Below the pieces are notes generated by a model. It did not search any database. It was not told the DNA's origin and worked only from the letters and a program-made list of their open reading frames with translations. The translations under genes and the position numbers were made by a program. From Sperchopsis tessellata (lineage: Eukaryota > Arthropoda > Insecta > Coleoptera > Hydrophilidae), in the NCBI GenBank assembly GCA_033557685.1, contig JAWQRN010000057.1, positions 1-44,588 of the forward strand: a stretch of 44,588 bases of DNA, written 5' to 3'. Below are positions 44,496-44,588 of the stretch, in pieces. Position 1 is the first letter of the stretch. The number at the start of each line of letters is the position of its first letter.

Positions 44496-44588
44496 AGTTC
44501 TGTTTGTTTCCTCATTTTGCGAAGCGTAGTTCATTTCTGTATTTAATATATTGACTTGGCCGGTTTGCTTGATATTTGAATTTATCAA

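Larger units (their letters stand above)
43638..44588. repeat. Retrozyme-like array of about 341-bp units
   Basis: Two tandem units read on minus: about 43638-43978 and 43979-44294. Landmarks TGGCCGTAC (43661 and 44002) and the ribozymes (43786 and 44127) are each 341 bp apart. A third unit, inverted and read on plus, runs from about 44327 to the window edge. Units two and three face head to head across a short palindrome. Each unit carries one hammerhead core. No protein is encoded: frames at 43649-43918, 43750-44031 and 44343-44546 are read through the repeat. Unit length, tandem arrangement and ribozyme fit the small non-autonomous retroelements called retrozymes. Confidence 0.75.

Noticed and set aside
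43649..44546. Three frames of 67-93 codons near the window end
   Set aside because: They read through the ribozyme repeat units, and related translations occur in copies that cannot share a gene.
1..44588. CRISPR arrays, operons, bacterial promoters, rRNA
   Set aside because: None present; the sequence is eukaryotic.

Overview
The window is AT-rich animal DNA, most likely from an arthropod with a large, repeat-filled genome. Clues are intron-containing coding sequence with canonical GT/AG borders, arthropod-style core promoter motifs (TATA, TCAGT initiator, downstream element), and a dense layer of decayed transposons: Penelope-like elements with GIY-YIG nuclease domains, several LINEs, a Ty3/gypsy element, piggyBac, pogo/Tigger and Tc1 copies. 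The species cannot be fixed from this sequence. Nothing looks bacterial or viral, and there are no rRNA or recognisable tRNA genes.

Layout. 1-1994: an inverted pair of hammerhead-ribozyme sequences, a TA microsatellite, and a composite insertion of Penelope terminal repeats with a 13-bp target duplication. 2218-5239: a nearly full-length but broken LINE inside a 39-bp duplication. 5741-7399: a head-to-head pair of Penelope copies, again inside a perfect 13-bp duplication, with an outward-facing promoter at each end. 8522-14455: the one clear host gene. It is a four-exon gene on the plus strand for a small secreted protein; its introns hold a Tc1 remnant, a LINE 5' fragment and an antisense Penelope copy. 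14456-22890: mostly unrecognised sequence with small Penelope pieces, one of them fused to half of a hammerhead unit. 22895-24095: piggyBac pseudogene. 25563-31560: a Penelope fragment, a gypsy integrase end split by a second LINE with a 75-bp duplication, and another Penelope copy. 31710-32041: LINE tail running into a TA/GA repeat. 33577-35385: a second head-to-head Penelope pair with a hammerhead-like motif downstream. 37236-39250: pogo/Tigger pseudogene. 42480-43480: another LINE. 43638-44588: a tandem plus inverted array of about 341-bp units, each carrying a hammerhead core, like the small non-autonomous elements called retrozymes.

How the parts relate. The protein-coding transposons are all broken by stops, frameshifts or lost catalytic residues. 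The most coherent theme is a link between Penelope-like reverse transcriptases and self-cleaving RNA: ribozyme-bearing repeats at both window ends, a ribozyme-like motif 3' of a Penelope copy, decayed ribozyme-like motifs in the Penelope terminal repeats, and a chimeric junction joining a Penelope nuclease domain to a ribozyme unit. The host gene is independent of this, but the Penelope promoter at 7199-7261 points toward it from 1.3 kb upstream.
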